NCBI RefSeq assembly: GCF_000280495.2
Contig: NZ_CP018016.1
Coordinates: forward strand, 4,650,001 to 4,714,000
From: Kosakonia radicincitans DSM 16656
GTDB taxonomy: Bacteria; Pseudomonadota; Gammaproteobacteria; Enterobacterales; Enterobacteriaceae
Length of the DNA: 64,000 bases
Direction: 5' to 3'
The position numbers and the translations under genes were made by a program. The notes under the pieces are model-generated. The model was not told the DNA's origin. It was given only the letters and a program-made list of their open reading frames with translations, and ran no database searches. Positions within the stretch are counted from its first letter, which is position 1; every line of letters starts with the position of its first letter. Positions 27,466 through 37,605 of this stretch are shown here, in pieces.

Positions 27466-28710
27466 CTACCCCTGCGGCTGGTTACTGATCAGCCGCGCCA
27501 TCGTTTCCAGCGAATCCGTTCTTAGCACGTACAAACGCTTCAGCAAGAACGGATTATCACCCGGCTTCACTTTCCCGCGTACTGTCGTGACCGCCATATG
27601 AAAACCGGCGTCATTGGCCGCTTTTATCGCCGTGTCGTTATAACCGCCAAACGGGTATGAAAGATAGAGCACGTGCGGGTTGAACTGTGCCAGCGCCCGG
27701 CGGGAGCGTTTAAAATCAAACAGGATGTTGTGGTAGCTGCGGCTGAGCAATATCGGGTGCATGGCGTCATCGACACGGTGCAGGAAGTGCGTATGCGACT
27801 GCACGTCAAACACGTCGCGCATGCTGTTCAGTTCCGACACGCTCATAAACTGTAACGACTTCGGATCCCATTTCTGCGGCTTCAATTTAATGCGCGAGGA
27901 GATAATAAACGCCGTCGCTTTAAAACCGTATTCGCGCAGGATCGGGTACGCGTAACGGTTGACCGATTTCAAGCCATCATCAAAGGTGATCACCACCGAA
28001 CGTGCGGGCAGATTCATGCGGTTACGCACATAGCCTTCCAGTTGATACATCGACAGCGTGGTATATCCCTGATCGCGCAGCCAGGTCATCTGGTTAGTAA
28101 AAGCGCGCACCGACGTGGTGGTGGAGGTATGACGGAAACGGGTATTTTCCTCGTCGCGCAGAATATGGTGGTAAGTCAGCACCGGAATACCGCTGTCTTC
28201 CTGCGCATCCAGGCTGCTTACCCAGGCCAGCCGGTTGCCGATGCGGATCTGGAACCAGGTCTGGTTCAGGCGGTCTTTCAGCTTATCGATAATGGGATAA
28301 CGCAGGTTCTCCGCCAGCGTACCAAACTGTTCGCTGCGGTTATCCGGCGCCGTATACAGCGGCGTATCCTGCCACGTCACCAGATTCTGGTTACTCAGCG
28401 GCTTATTCAGATCGCCAAGGCTGTCCTCAACCCGCTGCTTGCCTTCCACCGCACTCAGGTGGCCTTTATCGATAAAACCGCTGCCAAAGCCGAAGCGAAA
28501 CGCATAATAATCCTCTGCGCCCGGTACCACCGCCAGAATTTGCCCGGCGCGAATATTGCCGACCGTCACCACTCTGTCGCCGACCTGCGCCCAGATATCG
28601 GCATCTTCGGTAGTTTGCATATAGCGCGCAGGAATGCGCTGTTCACTGACAATGCTGGCAGAAGCGCTACAGGTAACCAGTAGCAGCAGAAGGGTAATCA
28701 AACGCGACAT
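27466..28710 (-). CDS. yadE: Polysaccharide deacetylase family protein YadE
   Basis: A 414-residue putative exported carbohydrate deacetylase. The N-terminus is a signal peptide ([15 protein letters not shown]; the Cys is not in a convincing lipobox). Residues about 30-165 are a beta-rich region resembling SH3-like segments. A NodB domain follows from about 175, with PVLTYHHIL, the metal-binding VVITFDDGL (about 240-248), [10 protein letters not shown] and [10 protein letters not shown]. The substrate is unknown; cell wall or surface polysaccharide is possible. It converges on panD with no room for a terminator. Confidence 0.88.
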   Translation of the reverse strand: MSRLITLLLLLVTCSASASIVSEQRIPARYMQTTEDADIWAQVGDRVVTVGNIRAGQILAVVPGAEDYYAFRFGFGSGFIDKGHLSAVEGKQRVEDSLGDLNKPLSNQNLVTWQDTPLYTAPDNRSEQFGTLAENLRYPIIDKLKDRLNQTWFQIRIGNRLAWVSSLDAQEDSGIPVLTYHHILRDEENTRFRHTSTTTSVRAFTNQMTWLRDQGYTTLSMYQLEGYVRNRMNLPARSVVITFDDGLKSVNRYAYPILREYGFKATAFIISSRIKLKPQKWDPKSLQFMSVSELNSMRDVFDVQSHTHFLHRVDDAMHPILLSRSYHNILFDFKRSRRALAQFNPHVLYLSYPFGGYNDTAIKAANDAGFHMAVTTVRGKVKPGDNPFLLKRLYVLRTDSLETMARLISNQPQG

Positions 28711-28840
28711 GAGACGAACCGGGTTGAGAGACTGTCATTAGTGTAACAAAACTGCACATATTCAAAGGCCGGAGTAAGTACAAAAAATAGCCCGTTCAGA
28801 TAAGCTGGCTCTCATGTGCGGGAGAGCCAGCCCGAAGAGA

Positions 28841-29611
28841 TTAACTACGCAGCCCGCGGCCGCGATTGATCAAGTACCAGCAAACCAAATAGAAAGCGAT
28901 GATAAACACCACCAGCACGGCAACAGTGGTGAACAGCGGAACGTCGGTGATGCCGAGGAAACCAAAACGGAAGCCGCTGATCATATAGACTATCGGGTTC
29001 AGGTGCGACAGCGCCTGCCAGAACGGCGGCAGCAGCGTCAGGGAGTAAAATACCCCGCCCAGATAGGTCAACGGCGTCAGCACAAAGGTCGGGATCAGGC
29101 TGATATCGTCAAAGGTTTTGGCAAACACCGCATTCAGCAAACCAGCCAGCGAAAACAGCACGGCGGTCAGCAGCAGCGTTAAACCGACAAACAACCATGA
29201 ATGCACCTGAAACGGCACGAAAAACAGCGAAACGGCAGTAACCAGAATACCGACGCACAGCCCGCGCGCCACGCCGCCGCCAACATAGCCAGCAATAATC
29301 ACATGCGTCGGAACCGGCGCGACCAGCAGCTCTTCAATATTGCGCTGAAACTTAGCGCTGAAGAATGACGATGCGACGTTGGCGTAAGCGTTGGTGATCA
29401 CTGCCATCATGATCAGCCCCGGCACGATAAACTGCATGTAGGTGAAACCGTGCATTTCACCAATCCGCGAACCGATCAAATTACCGAAAATAATAAAGTA
29501 GAGCGTCATGGTGATCACTGGCGGCACCAGCGTTTGCACCCAAATCCGCATGAAACGCTGGATCTCTTTGTACCAGATACTCTTCAGCGCCACCCAATAG
29601 AGCTGCATCAT
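28841..29611 (-). CDS. yadH: ABC-2 type transporter permease YadH
   Basis: A 256-residue inner-membrane permease with about six membrane spans and the ABC-2 family layout, including TYLGGVFYSLTLLPPFWQALSHLNPIVYMISGFR near the C-terminus. It pairs with the ATPase YadG; its start overlaps the yadG stop. The exported substrate is not known. The family includes polysaccharide and drug exporters. Confidence 0.92.
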   Translation of the reverse strand: MMQLYWVALKSIWYKEIQRFMRIWVQTLVPPVITMTLYFIIFGNLIGSRIGEMHGFTYMQFIVPGLIMMAVITNAYANVASSFFSAKFQRNIEELLVAPVPTHVIIAGYVGGGVARGLCVGILVTAVSLFFVPFQVHSWLFVGLTLLLTAVLFSLAGLLNAVFAKTFDDISLIPTFVLTPLTYLGGVFYSLTLLPPFWQALSHLNPIVYMISGFRFGFLGITDVPLFTTVAVLVVFIIAFYLVCWYLINRGRGLRS

Positions 29612-30534
29612 GCGCTTTCTCCTTTTCTGTCATGAACCAGCGTGACAAACAGCTCTTCGAGACGGTTGGCTTTGTTACGCATACTCAACACCTGTACACC
29701 CTGCGCGCTGAGCTGGCTGAAGACGCTGTTCACCCCCTGCTCGCGCAGGACTTCAACTTCCAGCGTGGAGGTGTCTACCAGCCGGTACTGATACCCCTCC
29801 AGCTTCGGCAGCGGGCATTTTGGCGCCAAATCGAGAATAAAAGTTTCCGATTTCAGTTTGGAAAGCAGCGCTTTCATCGAGGTGTTTTCGATCAAATCGC
29901 CGCGCTGAATGATGCCGATATTACGGCACAGCATCTCCGCCTCTTCCAGATAGTGAGTGGTGAGGATAATGGTGGTGCCTTTATCGTTCAGATCTTTCAG
30001 GAAGCCCCACATGGAACGACGCAGTTCAATATCCACGCCTGCGGTCGGTTCATCGAGGATCAGCAGTTTCGGTTCATGCATCAGCGCACGGGCGATCATC
30101 AGGCGACGCTTCATACCGCCGGAGAGCATCCGCGCGCGTTCGTTGCGTTTTTCCCACAGATCGAGCTGGTTCAGGTATTTTTCGCTGCGCACCAGCGCTT
30201 CTTTGCGATCCACACCGTAGTAGCCCGCCTGGTTCACCACGATCTGCTGGACGGTTTCAAACGGGTTAAAGTTAAACTCCTGCGGGACCAGCCCCAGCTG
30301 GCGTTTGGCGTTGACCACATCTTTTTCCAGGTCATAGCCAAAGACGCTGACGCGCCCGGACGTTTTATTGACCAGCGAACTGATGATGCCGATAGTGGTG
30401 GATTTCCCTGCGCCATTCGGTCCAAGGAGCGCGTAGAAATCACCGGCTTCTACTTTCAGGTCAATACCGCGCAGCGCCTGGACGCCGCCCGGATAGGTTT
30501 TTTTAAGCTGCTCAAGCTCCAGTGCAATGGTCAT
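29608..30534 (-). CDS. yadG: ABC transporter ATP-binding protein YadG
   Basis: A 308-residue ATPase partner of YadH. Walker A is GPNGAGKST (about 38-46), the signature LSGGMKRR, Walker B LLILDEPTAGVD and the switch His in LTTHYLEEAE. The C-terminal 70 residues form the extension typical of the CcmA/DrrA-like exporter group. It diverges from can across about 100 bases that must hold both promoters. Substrate unknown. Confidence 0.93.
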   Translation of the reverse strand: MTIALELEQLKKTYPGGVQALRGIDLKVEAGDFYALLGPNGAGKSTTIGIISSLVNKTSGRVSVFGYDLEKDVVNAKRQLGLVPQEFNFNPFETVQQIVVNQAGYYGVDRKEALVRSEKYLNQLDLWEKRNERARMLSGGMKRRLMIARALMHEPKLLILDEPTAGVDIELRRSMWGFLKDLNDKGTTIILTTHYLEEAEMLCRNIGIIQRGDLIENTSMKALLSKLKSETFILDLAPKCPLPKLEGYQYRLVDTSTLEVEVLREQGVNSVFSQLSAQGVQVLSMRNKANRLEELFVTLVHDRKGESA

Positions 30535-30636
30535 GAAATATCGCTTACCTTTTTTACACTCGATGTGTAGTTTTAAAAGAGGAAGAGTTCACCTATATTA
30601 GCGCAACGCACTTACCGTTACAGGTCATCCACTTCC

Positions 30637-31299
30637 ATGAAGGACATAGATACACTCATCAGCAATAACGCACTATGGTCAAAAATGCTGGTGGAAGAAG
30701 ATCCCGGTTTTTTTGCCACGCTGGCACAAGCACAAAAACCGCGTTTCCTCTGGATTGGATGCTCCGATTCCCGCGTACCGGCCGAGCGCCTTACCGGCCT
30801 CGAACCCGGCGAGCTGTTTGTTCACCGTAATGTCGCCAACCTGGTGATTCATACCGATCTGAACTGCCTCTCCGTTGTGCAGTACGCGGTGGATGTGCTG
30901 GAAGTCGAACACATCATCATCTGCGGTCACTACGGCTGCGGCGGCGTGCAGGCGGCGGTTGAAAATCCTGAACTTGGGCTTATCGACAACTGGCTGCTGC
31001 ACATCCGCGATATCTGGTTTAAACATAGCTCGCTGCTCGGCGAGATACCGGCAGAGCGCCGCTTCGATACCCTGTGCGAGTTGAACGTCATGGAACAGGT
31101 TTACAACCTGGGCCATTCAACAATCATGCGATCCGCCTGGAAACGCGGCCAAAAAGTGACGATTCACGGCTGGGCCTACGGCATTCACGACGGTCTGCTG
31201 CGCAATCTGGAAGTGAGCGCTACCAACCGCGAATCGCTGGAGCAGCGTTATCGCCAGGGTGTCTCCAACCTCAGTAAGAAGCACAACAACCACAAATAA
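30637..31299 (+). CDS. can: Beta-class carbonic anhydrase
   Basis: Interconverts CO2 and bicarbonate, essential for growth in air in E. coli. It has 220 residues. Zinc ligands and the gating aspartate are Cys42 and Asp44 in GCSDSRVP, His98 and Cys101 in CGHYGCGG. It starts at an ATG and is followed by a strong terminator shared with convergent hpt. Confidence 0.97.
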   Translation: MKDIDTLISNNALWSKMLVEEDPGFFATLAQAQKPRFLWIGCSDSRVPAERLTGLEPGELFVHRNVANLVIHTDLNCLSVVQYAVDVLEVEHIIICGHYGCGGVQAAVENPELGLIDNWLLHIRDIWFKHSSLLGEIPAERRFDTLCELNVMEQVYNLGHSTIMRSAWKRGQKVTIHGWAYGIHDGLLRNLEVSATNRESLEQRYRQGVSNLSKKHNNHK

Positions 31300-31304
31300 T
31301 CACT

Positions 31305-31329
31305 CGGGGCCAGCGGCCCCGATTTTTTT
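31305..31329. terminator. Terminator between can and hpt
   Basis: CGGGGCC (31305-31311) pairs with GGCCCCG (31315-31321), followed on the plus strand by a run of seven Ts. It terminates can and may also serve hpt from the other side. Confidence 0.88.
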
Positions 31330-31864
31330 ATTCGTCCAGCAGAACCACTTTGCCGACATACGGCAGATGACGGTAGCGCTGAGCGTAGTCAATCCCGTAG
31401 CCCACCACAAACTCGTCAGGAATAGCAAAGCCGACAAACTCCACCGGCACATCCACTTCGCGGCGGGAAGGTTTATCCAGCAGCGTACAGATCGCCAGCG
31501 ATTTCGGTTCGCGCAGGCTAAGAATTTCACGCACTTTCGACAGTGTGTTGCCGGAATCAATAATATCTTCGACGATCAACACATCTTTGCCGCGAATATC
31601 TTCATCAAGATCTTTCAGGATTTTCACGTCACGCGTGGTGGACATACCGCTGCCATAGCTGGAGGCGGTCATAAAATCGACTTCGTGAGAAACCTGCACT
31701 TCACGGCATAAATCCGCCATGAACATAAATGATCCGCGCAGCAGGCCCACCAGCACCATTTCGCTGCCGCTGTCTTTGTAACGCTCAGTGATTTGACGGC
31801 CCAGTTCAGCGATACGCGCTTTGATCTCCGCTTCCGGGATCATCACTTCCACAGTGTGTTTCAT
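31328..31864 (-). CDS. hpt: Hypoxanthine phosphoribosyltransferase
   Basis: Salvages hypoxanthine to IMP using PRPP. The ATG at 31864 gives 178 residues, the E. coli length; an ATG four codons upstream (31876) is an alternative, with neither having a strong Shine-Dalgarno. The PRPP-binding motif is [14 protein letters not shown] (about 97-110), with GLLRGSFMF and the flexible-loop [10 protein letters not shown]. It diverges from gcd across about 200 bases. Confidence 0.96.
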   Translation of the reverse strand: MKHTVEVMIPEAEIKARIAELGRQITERYKDSGSEMVLVGLLRGSFMFMADLCREVQVSHEVDFMTASSYGSGMSTTRDVKILKDLDEDIRGKDVLIVEDIIDSGNTLSKVREILSLREPKSLAICTLLDKPSRREVDVPVEFVGFAIPDEFVVGYGIDYAQRYRHLPYVGKVVLLDE

Positions 31865-31992
31865 TTTACTAACCATTTGATTTAAAGAGTAAATTACTCA
31901 AGTTCAGGAGATTTCCCGAAGAATTGAGAATTAAGACGCAAAGTATACCAGCAAATTGATTTCCATTGGCTATCGAACAAGAAAGCTCATTT

Positions 31993-32026
31993 TGTGATGA
32001 CGGTCACATTTGTTAATGACTATAAT
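31993..32026 (+). promoter_or_regulatory. cAMP-CRP site overlapping the gcd promoter
   Basis: TGTGA-N6-TCACA at 31993-32008 is a perfect CRP core. TATAAT at 32021-32026 is a perfect -10 for gcd; an 18-base spacer places a weak -35 (ATGACG, 31997-32002) inside the CRP site. This geometry fits repression; E. coli gcd is reported to be negatively controlled by cAMP-CRP. Confidence 0.75.
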
Positions 32027-32068
32027 TAATTGCTATCAAAAAATTAACAACTTAGATGAGTGTCTTTT

Positions 32069-34459
32069 ATGGCGGAAACAAAAACTCAACAGCCACGGCT
32101 CCTGATTACGCTGACAACGCTGTTTGCAGCGCTTTGCGGGCTGTATCTGTTAATCGGTGGAGCCTGGCTTGTCGCCATTGGTGGCTCCTGGTACTACCCG
32201 ATCGCCGGTCTGGTGATGCTGGGTGTCACCTGGCTATTGTGGAAAGGGAAGCGCGCTGCGCTGTGGCTGTATGCCGCACTGCTGCTTGCTACCATGATCT
32301 GGGGCGTGTGGGAAGTCGGTTTCGATTTCTGGGCGCTGACGCCGCGAAGCGATATCCTCGTCTTCTTTGGCATCTGGCTGATTCTCCCCTTCGTCTGGCG
32401 GCGACTGGTTATACCATCCGGCGGGGCCGTCGCAGCGCTGGTGGTTGCCCTGCTGATTAGCGGCGGGATCCTCACCTGGGCGGGCTTTAACGATCCGCAA
32501 GAAGTAAATGGCAGCCTGAGTGCTGATTCAACGCCGGCCGCGCCTATTTCGCAGGTAGCGGATGGCGACTGGCCGGCCTATGGCCGCAACCAGGAAGGCC
32601 AACGTTACTCGCCGCTGAAGCAGATCAACGCCGACAACGTGAAGAACCTGAAGGAAGCCTGGGTGTTCCGCACTGGCGATCTGAAGCTGCCGACCGATCC
32701 GGGCGAACTGACCAATGAAGTGACGCCAATTAAAGTCGGCGACACGCTGTATCTGTGTACTGCACACCAGCGTCTGTTTGCCGTTGATGCCGCAACCGGT
32801 AAAGAGAAGTGGCATTTCGATCCGCAACTGAATGCCAATCAATCATTCCAGCATGTCACATGCCGCGGCGTTTCTTACCATGAAGCGCGCGCCGACAATG
32901 CCAGCCCGGACGTGGTTGCCGATTGTCCACGCCGTATTATCCTGCCGGTGAACGATGGCCGTCTGTTTGCCATCAACGCTGACAACGGTAAGCCGTGTGA
33001 AACCTTTGCCAACAAAGGTATCCTGAATCTGCAAACCAACATGCCGGACACCACGCCTGGCCTGTATGAGCCAACCTCGCCGCCGATCATCACGGATAAA
33101 ACCATCGTGATTGCCGGTTCGGTGACTGATAACTTCTCTACCCGTGAAACCTCCGGCGTTATCCGTGGTTTCGATGTCAACACCGGCAAACTGCTGTGGG
33201 CCTTCGATCCGGGTGCGAAAGATCCGAACGCGATTCCGTCGGACGAACATACCTTCACCTTTAACTCGCCGAACTCCTGGGCACCTGCGGCCTATGACGC
33301 GAAACTGGATTTAGTCTATCTGCCAATGGGCGTTACCACGCCGGATATCTGGGGCGGTAATCGCACGCCGGAGCAGGAACGCTATGCCAGTTCAATCGTG
33401 GCACTGAATGCCACCACCGGGAAACTGGTGTGGAGCTACCAGACGGTTCACCACGATCTGTGGGATATGGATATGCCGTCGCAGCCAACGCTGGCAGATA
33501 TTACCGTTAACGGCAAAAACGTTCCGGTCATCTACGCGCCGGCGAAAACCGGTAACATCTTCGTGCTGGATCGTACCAACGGCAAGTTGGTTGTTCCGGC
33601 GCCGGAAAAACCGGTACCGCAAGGCGCAGCGAAAGGTGATTACGTCAGCAAAACCCAGCCTTTCTCTGACCTGAGTTTCCGTCCGAAGCAAAACCTGAGC
33701 GGCGCGGACATGTGGGGCGCCACCATGTTCGACCAACTGGTGTGCCGCGTGATGTTCCAGAAACTACGCTATGAAGGCATCTTCACTCCGCCGTCTGAGC
33801 AGGGCACGCTGGTCTTCCCGGGTAACCTGGGTATGTTCGAATGGGGCGGCATCTCTGTCGATCCCGATCGTCAGGTAGCCATTGCTAACCCGATGGCGCT
33901 GCCGTTTGTGTCGAAGCTGATCCCGCGCGGTCCTGGTAACCCGATGGAACCGCCGAAAGATGCAAAAGGTACCGGTACAGAATCAGGTATTCAGCCGCAG
34001 TATGGTGTGCCGTTTGGCGTGACGCTGAACCCGTTCCTGTCACCGTTTGGCCTGCCGTGTAAACAACCGGCGTGGGGCTACATTTCCGCACTGGATCTGA
34101 AAACCAACCAGGTGGTATGGAAAAAACGTATTGGTACGCCGCAGGACAGCATGCCGTTCCCGATGCCGGTTCCTGTACCGTTCAATATGGGTATGCCGAT
34201 GCTGGGCGGCCCGATCTCCACTGCCGGTAACGTGCTGTTTATCGCCGCAACTGCAGATAACTACCTGCGCGCATACAATATGAGCAACGGTGAGAAACTG
34301 TGGCAAGGTCGGTTACCGGCAGGTGGCCAGGCAACACCGATGACCTATGAAGTGAATGGCAAACAGTATGTTGTCATTTCCGCAGGCGGTCATGGCTCGT
34401 TCGGCACGAAGATGGGCGACTATATCGTGGCCTATGCGCTGCCGGATGACGCAAAGTAA
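32069..34459 (+). CDS. gcd: PQQ-dependent quinoprotein glucose dehydrogenase
   Basis: Oxidises glucose to gluconolactone in the periplasm, passing electrons to ubiquinone; in plant-associated bacteria this acid production solubilises phosphate. The ATG at 32069 gives 796 residues, as in E. coli; a GTG at 32060 is also in frame. Five membrane helices occupy about 1-145. The eight-bladed propeller follows, with DWPAYGRNQEGQRYSPL, the PQQ region around HVTCRGVSYHEA and the conserved WDMDMPSQPTL. E. coli makes no PQQ; pqq genes are not in this window, so activity depends on genes elsewhere. Confidence 0.97.
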   Translation: MAETKTQQPRLLITLTTLFAALCGLYLLIGGAWLVAIGGSWYYPIAGLVMLGVTWLLWKGKRAALWLYAALLLATMIWGVWEVGFDFWALTPRSDILVFFGIWLILPFVWRRLVIPSGGAVAALVVALLISGGILTWAGFNDPQEVNGSLSADSTPAAPISQVADGDWPAYGRNQEGQRYSPLKQINADNVKNLKEAWVFRTGDLKLPTDPGELTNEVTPIKVGDTLYLCTAHQRLFAVDAATGKEKWHFDPQLNANQSFQHVTCRGVSYHEARADNASPDVVADCPRRIILPVNDGRLFAINADNGKPCETFANKGILNLQTNMPDTTPGLYEPTSPPIITDKTIVIAGSVTDNFSTRETSGVIRGFDVNTGKLLWAFDPGAKDPNAIPSDEHTFTFNSPNSWAPAAYDAKLDLVYLPMGVTTPDIWGGNRTPEQERYASSIVALNATTGKLVWSYQTVHHDLWDMDMPSQPTLADITVNGKNVPVIYAPAKTGNIFVLDRTNGKLVVPAPEKPVPQGAAKGDYVSKTQPFSDLSFRPKQNLSGADMWGATMFDQLVCRVMFQKLRYEGIFTPPSEQGTLVFPGNLGMFEWGGISVDPDRQVAIANPMALPFVSKLIPRGPGNPMEPPKDAKGTGTESGIQPQYGVPFGVTLNPFLSPFGLPCKQPAWGYISALDLKTNQVVWKKRIGTPQDSMPFPMPVPVPFNMGMPMLGGPISTAGNVLFIAATADNYLRAYNMSNGEKLWQGRLPAGGQATPMTYEVNGKQYVVISAGGHGSFGTKMGDYIVAYALPDDAK

Positions 34460-34466
34460 ATAAAAA

Positions 34467-34492
34467 TGCCGGATGAGATTACGCATCCGGCA
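34467..34492. repeat. REP-like inverted repeat after gcd
   Basis: TGCCGGATG (34467-34475) and CATCCGGCA (34484-34492) form a nine-base stem around an eight-base loop. The arms resemble enterobacterial REP sequences. It lies between convergent gcd and cueO. Confidence 0.65.
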
Positions 34493-34502
34493 TGCTGATA
34501 AT

Positions 34503-34536
34503 AAAAGCCCGGTAAGCCTCACGCTTCCGGGCTTTT
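34503..34536. terminator. Bidirectional terminator between gcd and cueO
   Basis: AAAAGCCCGG (34503-34512) pairs with CCGGGCTTTT (34527-34536). A and T tails at either side allow function for both converging genes. Confidence 0.85.
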
Positions 34537-34551
34537 AACGTTATGCGTTTT

Positions 34552-36138
34552 TTACACCGTAAACCCTAACATCATGCCGGTATCTTCATGCTCCAGCAGA
34601 TGGCAGTGCGCCATATAAGCGTGCTCTTTCGGCGCATCATGCTGAAAACGGACTAACACTTCACTGCGCGCGCCATAGACATTAACCGTGTCTTTCCAGC
34701 CTGCACGATGTGCGGCCGGTGGCTTGCCGTTCTCCGATAAAATACGGAACTGAGTGCCGTGAATATGAAAAGGATGCAACATCATGTCGCCCTCGCCGGA
34801 AATCACCCAGCGCTCATACTCCCCTTTTTTTGCCGCGAAAGCGGGCGTGTTCATATCGAAAGCTTTACCGTTGATGCGGTTGCCATTGTGGAAATCAACC
34901 CCCTGCGCGCCATGATTCATCTGCCCATGGTCCATATTCATCATCTTGCCGTGATCCATATTCATCATCTGACCATGTCCCATCTGCCCGTTCCCCATCA
35001 TCATCCCGGCCATCGCGCCATCGCCATACTTCTTCTGCAACGCCTGCATGCCCATCATGTCGAGCATCGGATCCATCGATAACTGCAACGTCCGCTGCGT
35101 TAAGCCTGTCAGCACTGGTAAACCCGGCACTGAGGCCAGCGAATCCGGCAACGTACCAGAAGCGGCGATCTGTAGCGGTTGAATATGTAATACCGGCTGC
35201 GGTTTATCGAAAGGTGCGACCGTCATCCCTATCTGTTGCACAGGCAGCGTCACGATATCAAAGGGTTTACCATCGCGCGTATCCACCAGCACTTCAAAAC
35301 GCTCGCCCATCAACATCGGCAGTTCGCTCACTTTCACCGGTTCACTTAATAAACCGCCATCGCTCGCCACCACATACAACGGGCGCTTATCGCTGGTTGA
35401 GAAGTTCAGCGAGCGTGCATTACACCCATTCAGCAAGCGCAGACGCAGCCAGCCGCGCGGAGCGGCATGTTGCGGGTTGATAGCGCCATTGGTCAGCAGC
35501 GTATCGCCGAACCAACCGACCGCAGCGCTCATCACATCCAGCTGATAATCGATCTGCCCCTGCGCGGTAAACCTTTTGTCCTGCACGATGACCGGCACAT
35601 CATCAATGCCCCACTGTGTCGGCAGCCGCAACTGGCGAATAGCGTCATCTTCTATCAGCACCAACCCCGCCAGTCCCATCGCAACCTGACGGCCGGTTTT
35701 GCCATGCTGATGCGGATGGAACCAGCAGGTCGCGGCCTGCTGCGTGGGTGTAAAGGTAACAGAACGGCGACCGCCAGCTTTGATGACACCCTGCGGCCCG
35801 CCGTCAACGTCGCCAGACACTTCCACCCCGTGCCAGTGGACGGTCGTCTCTTCCGCCAGAGTGTTACGAATATCAATCGTCACCTGCTTTCCCTGACGCA
35901 GTTGCAACGCGGGTCCTAACAGTGCGCCGTTATACCCCCAGGTGGTGGCTTTGTTCGCGCCAAACAGCGTTTCTCCTGATTGCACCGTCAGCGCGATACG
36001 GCCTTGCGCATCGGCACTGAGCAGCGGGGGAATGGGCAGCGCCGGGCGTTCGGCGGCAAACAGCGAGCGGCTCCACAGCGGGAGCGCGCTTAGCACGCCC
36101 AGCGTGGCGGAATATTTCAAAAAATCTCGACGTTGCAT
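34552..36138 (-). CDS. cueO: Multicopper oxidase CueO
   Basis: A periplasmic cuprous oxidase protecting against copper. It has 528 residues (E. coli 516). The twin-arginine signal is MQRRDFLKY. Copper-site motifs are HWHG (about 101), [19 protein letters not shown] and the type 1 copper segment [13 protein letters not shown] methionine/histidine-rich insert (about 378-415, with three MNMDHG-type units) is the substrate Cu(I)-binding region. The extra length appears largely in this insert. A CueR-type promoter lies upstream. It diverges from yacC. Confidence 0.96.
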   Translation of the reverse strand: MQRRDFLKYSATLGVLSALPLWSRSLFAAERPALPIPPLLSADAQGRIALTVQSGETLFGANKATTWGYNGALLGPALQLRQGKQVTIDIRNTLAEETTVHWHGVEVSGDVDGGPQGVIKAGGRRSVTFTPTQQAATCWFHPHQHGKTGRQVAMGLAGLVLIEDDAIRQLRLPTQWGIDDVPVIVQDKRFTAQGQIDYQLDVMSAAVGWFGDTLLTNGAINPQHAAPRGWLRLRLLNGCNARSLNFSTSDKRPLYVVASDGGLLSEPVKVSELPMLMGERFEVLVDTRDGKPFDIVTLPVQQIGMTVAPFDKPQPVLHIQPLQIAASGTLPDSLASVPGLPVLTGLTQRTLQLSMDPMLDMMGMQALQKKYGDGAMAGMMMGNGQMGHGQMMNMDHGKMMNMDHGQMNHGAQGVDFHNGNRINGKAFDMNTPAFAAKKGEYERWVISGEGDMMLHPFHIHGTQFRILSENGKPPAAHRAGWKDTVNVYGARSEVLVRFQHDAPKEHAYMAHCHLLEHEDTGMMLGFTV

Positions 36139-36171
36139 GGCATTTCCTTATCTGTTGCAGACGATATTTTG

Positions 36172-36202
36172 AGCTTAAACCTTTCCCCTGCCGGAAGGTC
36201 AA
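36172..36202 (-). promoter_or_regulatory. CueR-regulated promoter of cueO
   Basis: On the minus strand -35 TTGACC (36202-36197) and -10 TAAGCT (36177-36172) are separated by 19 bases, the long spacer typical of MerR-family activators. Centred in it is a dyad ACCTT...AAGGT at 36179-36199, with inner GG/CC pairs, matching CueR operators of E. coli cueO and copA. Confidence 0.85.
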
Positions 36203-36282
36203 GAAAAGAGGTAAATAATAAATATCGTCGCCTTATGCGGACTGTGCTAACGTTTAAATTCCGTTACGCCGTGGTAGAAATA

Positions 36283-36630
36283 ATGAAGACGTTTTTCAGA
36301 ACAGTACTCCTTGGCAGCCTGCTGGCTGTCTCCGTGAACAGTTATGCGCTAAGCGAATCCGAAGCCGAAGATATGGCCGATCTCACGGCGGTATTTGTCT
36401 TTCTGAAAAATGACTGCGGTTATAACAATTTACCCAACGGGCAGATCCGCCGTGCGCTGGTATTTTTCGCCCAGCAAAACCAGTGGGATCTCAGCAACTA
36501 TGATGCATGGGACATGAAGTCGCTTGGCGAAGATAGCTACCGCGATTTGAGTGGCATTGGCATTCCCACCGCCAAAAAATGCAAAGCGCTGGCCCGCGAC
36601 TCCTTAAGCCTGCTCGCCTACGTGAAGTAA
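36283..36630 (+). CDS. yacC: Small exported protein YacC
   Basis: A 115-residue protein of unknown function. The ATG at 36283 is chosen because it begins a signal peptide ([22 protein letters not shown]) and matches E. coli YacC in length; the longer open frame would bury it. The mature part has two cysteines (KNDCGY and AKKCKA) that could form a disulphide. PulS/OutS pilotin-like similarity has been proposed for this family; nothing here tests it. It precedes speE by 94 bases. Confidence 0.9.
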   Translation: MKTFFRTVLLGSLLAVSVNSYALSESEAEDMADLTAVFVFLKNDCGYNNLPNGQIRRALVFFAQQNQWDLSNYDAWDMKSLGEDSYRDLSGIGIPTAKKCKALARDSLSLLAYVK

Positions 36631-36724
36631 GCTGTCGCCATGGTTAAACTCTGACCGTGCAACCACGGGCAGAGTTAGCTATTATGTTGCGCCCGTTTCG
36701 CGGGCGTTAACAAAGGAGCAACCA

Positions 36725-37585
36725 ATGGCCGACAACACGATGTGGCAAGAGACGCTGCATGACCATTTTGGTCAGTACTTTGCCGTGGATAAGGTGCTTT
36801 ATCACGAAAAGACCGATCACCAGGATCTGATCATTTTTGAGAACGCCGCCTTTGGCCGCGTAATGGCGCTGGATGGCGTGGTACAAACCACCGAACGCGA
36901 CGAATTTATCTACCACGAAATGATGACCCATGTTCCGCTGCTGGCGCACGGCCACGCGAAACATGTGCTGATCATCGGCGGCGGCGACGGCGCAATGCTG
37001 CGTGAAGTAACCCGCCACAAAAACATCGAAACCATTACCATGGTAGAAATCGACGCGGGCGTCGTCTCTTTCTGTCGCCAGTACCTGCCGAAGCACAACG
37101 CAGGCGCGTACGACGATCCGCGGTTCCATCTGGTGATCGATGACGGCGTTAACTTTGTTAATCAGACCGACAAGACGTTCGACGTGATCATTTCCGACTG
37201 TACCGATCCTATTGGTCCCGGCGAGAGCCTGTTCACTTCAGCGTTCTACGAAGGCTGCAAACGCTGCCTGAATGCTGGCGGGATCTTTGTCGCGCAAAAC
37301 GGCGTCAGCTTCCTGCAACAGGATGAAGCCGTCGGCAGTCATCGTAAACTGAGCCACTATTTTAGCGACGTCAGCTTCTACCAGGCCGCAGTACCGACCT
37401 ATTACGGCGGTATTATGACCTTCGCCTGGGCCACGGATAACGAGGTGTTGCGCCATCTTTCGACCGAGATCATCGCTGCCCGTTTCCACAATGCCGCACT
37501 CACCTGCCGTTACTACAATCCGGCGATTCATACCGCAGCATTCGCTCTGCCACAATATCTGCAAGACGCGTTGTCTGCACAGTGA
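36725..37585 (+). CDS. speE: Spermidine synthase
   Basis: Transfers aminopropyl from decarboxylated SAM to putrescine. It has 286 residues (E. coli 288). The SAM-binding [11 protein letters not shown] (about 82-92), VEIDAGV and the catalytic aspartate region [16 protein letters not shown] are intact. AAAGGAG precedes the ATG. speD follows after 20 bases, forming the speED operon. The methylthioadenosine it releases is recycled by MtnN. Confidence 0.98.
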   Translation: MADNTMWQETLHDHFGQYFAVDKVLYHEKTDHQDLIIFENAAFGRVMALDGVVQTTERDEFIYHEMMTHVPLLAHGHAKHVLIIGGGDGAMLREVTRHKNIETITMVEIDAGVVSFCRQYLPKHNAGAYDDPRFHLVIDDGVNFVNQTDKTFDVIISDCTDPIGPGESLFTSAFYEGCKRCLNAGGIFVAQNGVSFLQQDEAVGSHRKLSHYFSDVSFYQAAVPTYYGGIMTFAWATDNEVLRHLSTEIIAARFHNAALTCRYYNPAIHTAAFALPQYLQDALSAQ

Positions 37586-37605
37586 CTCTAAGGGGGTGAT
37601 AAAAA

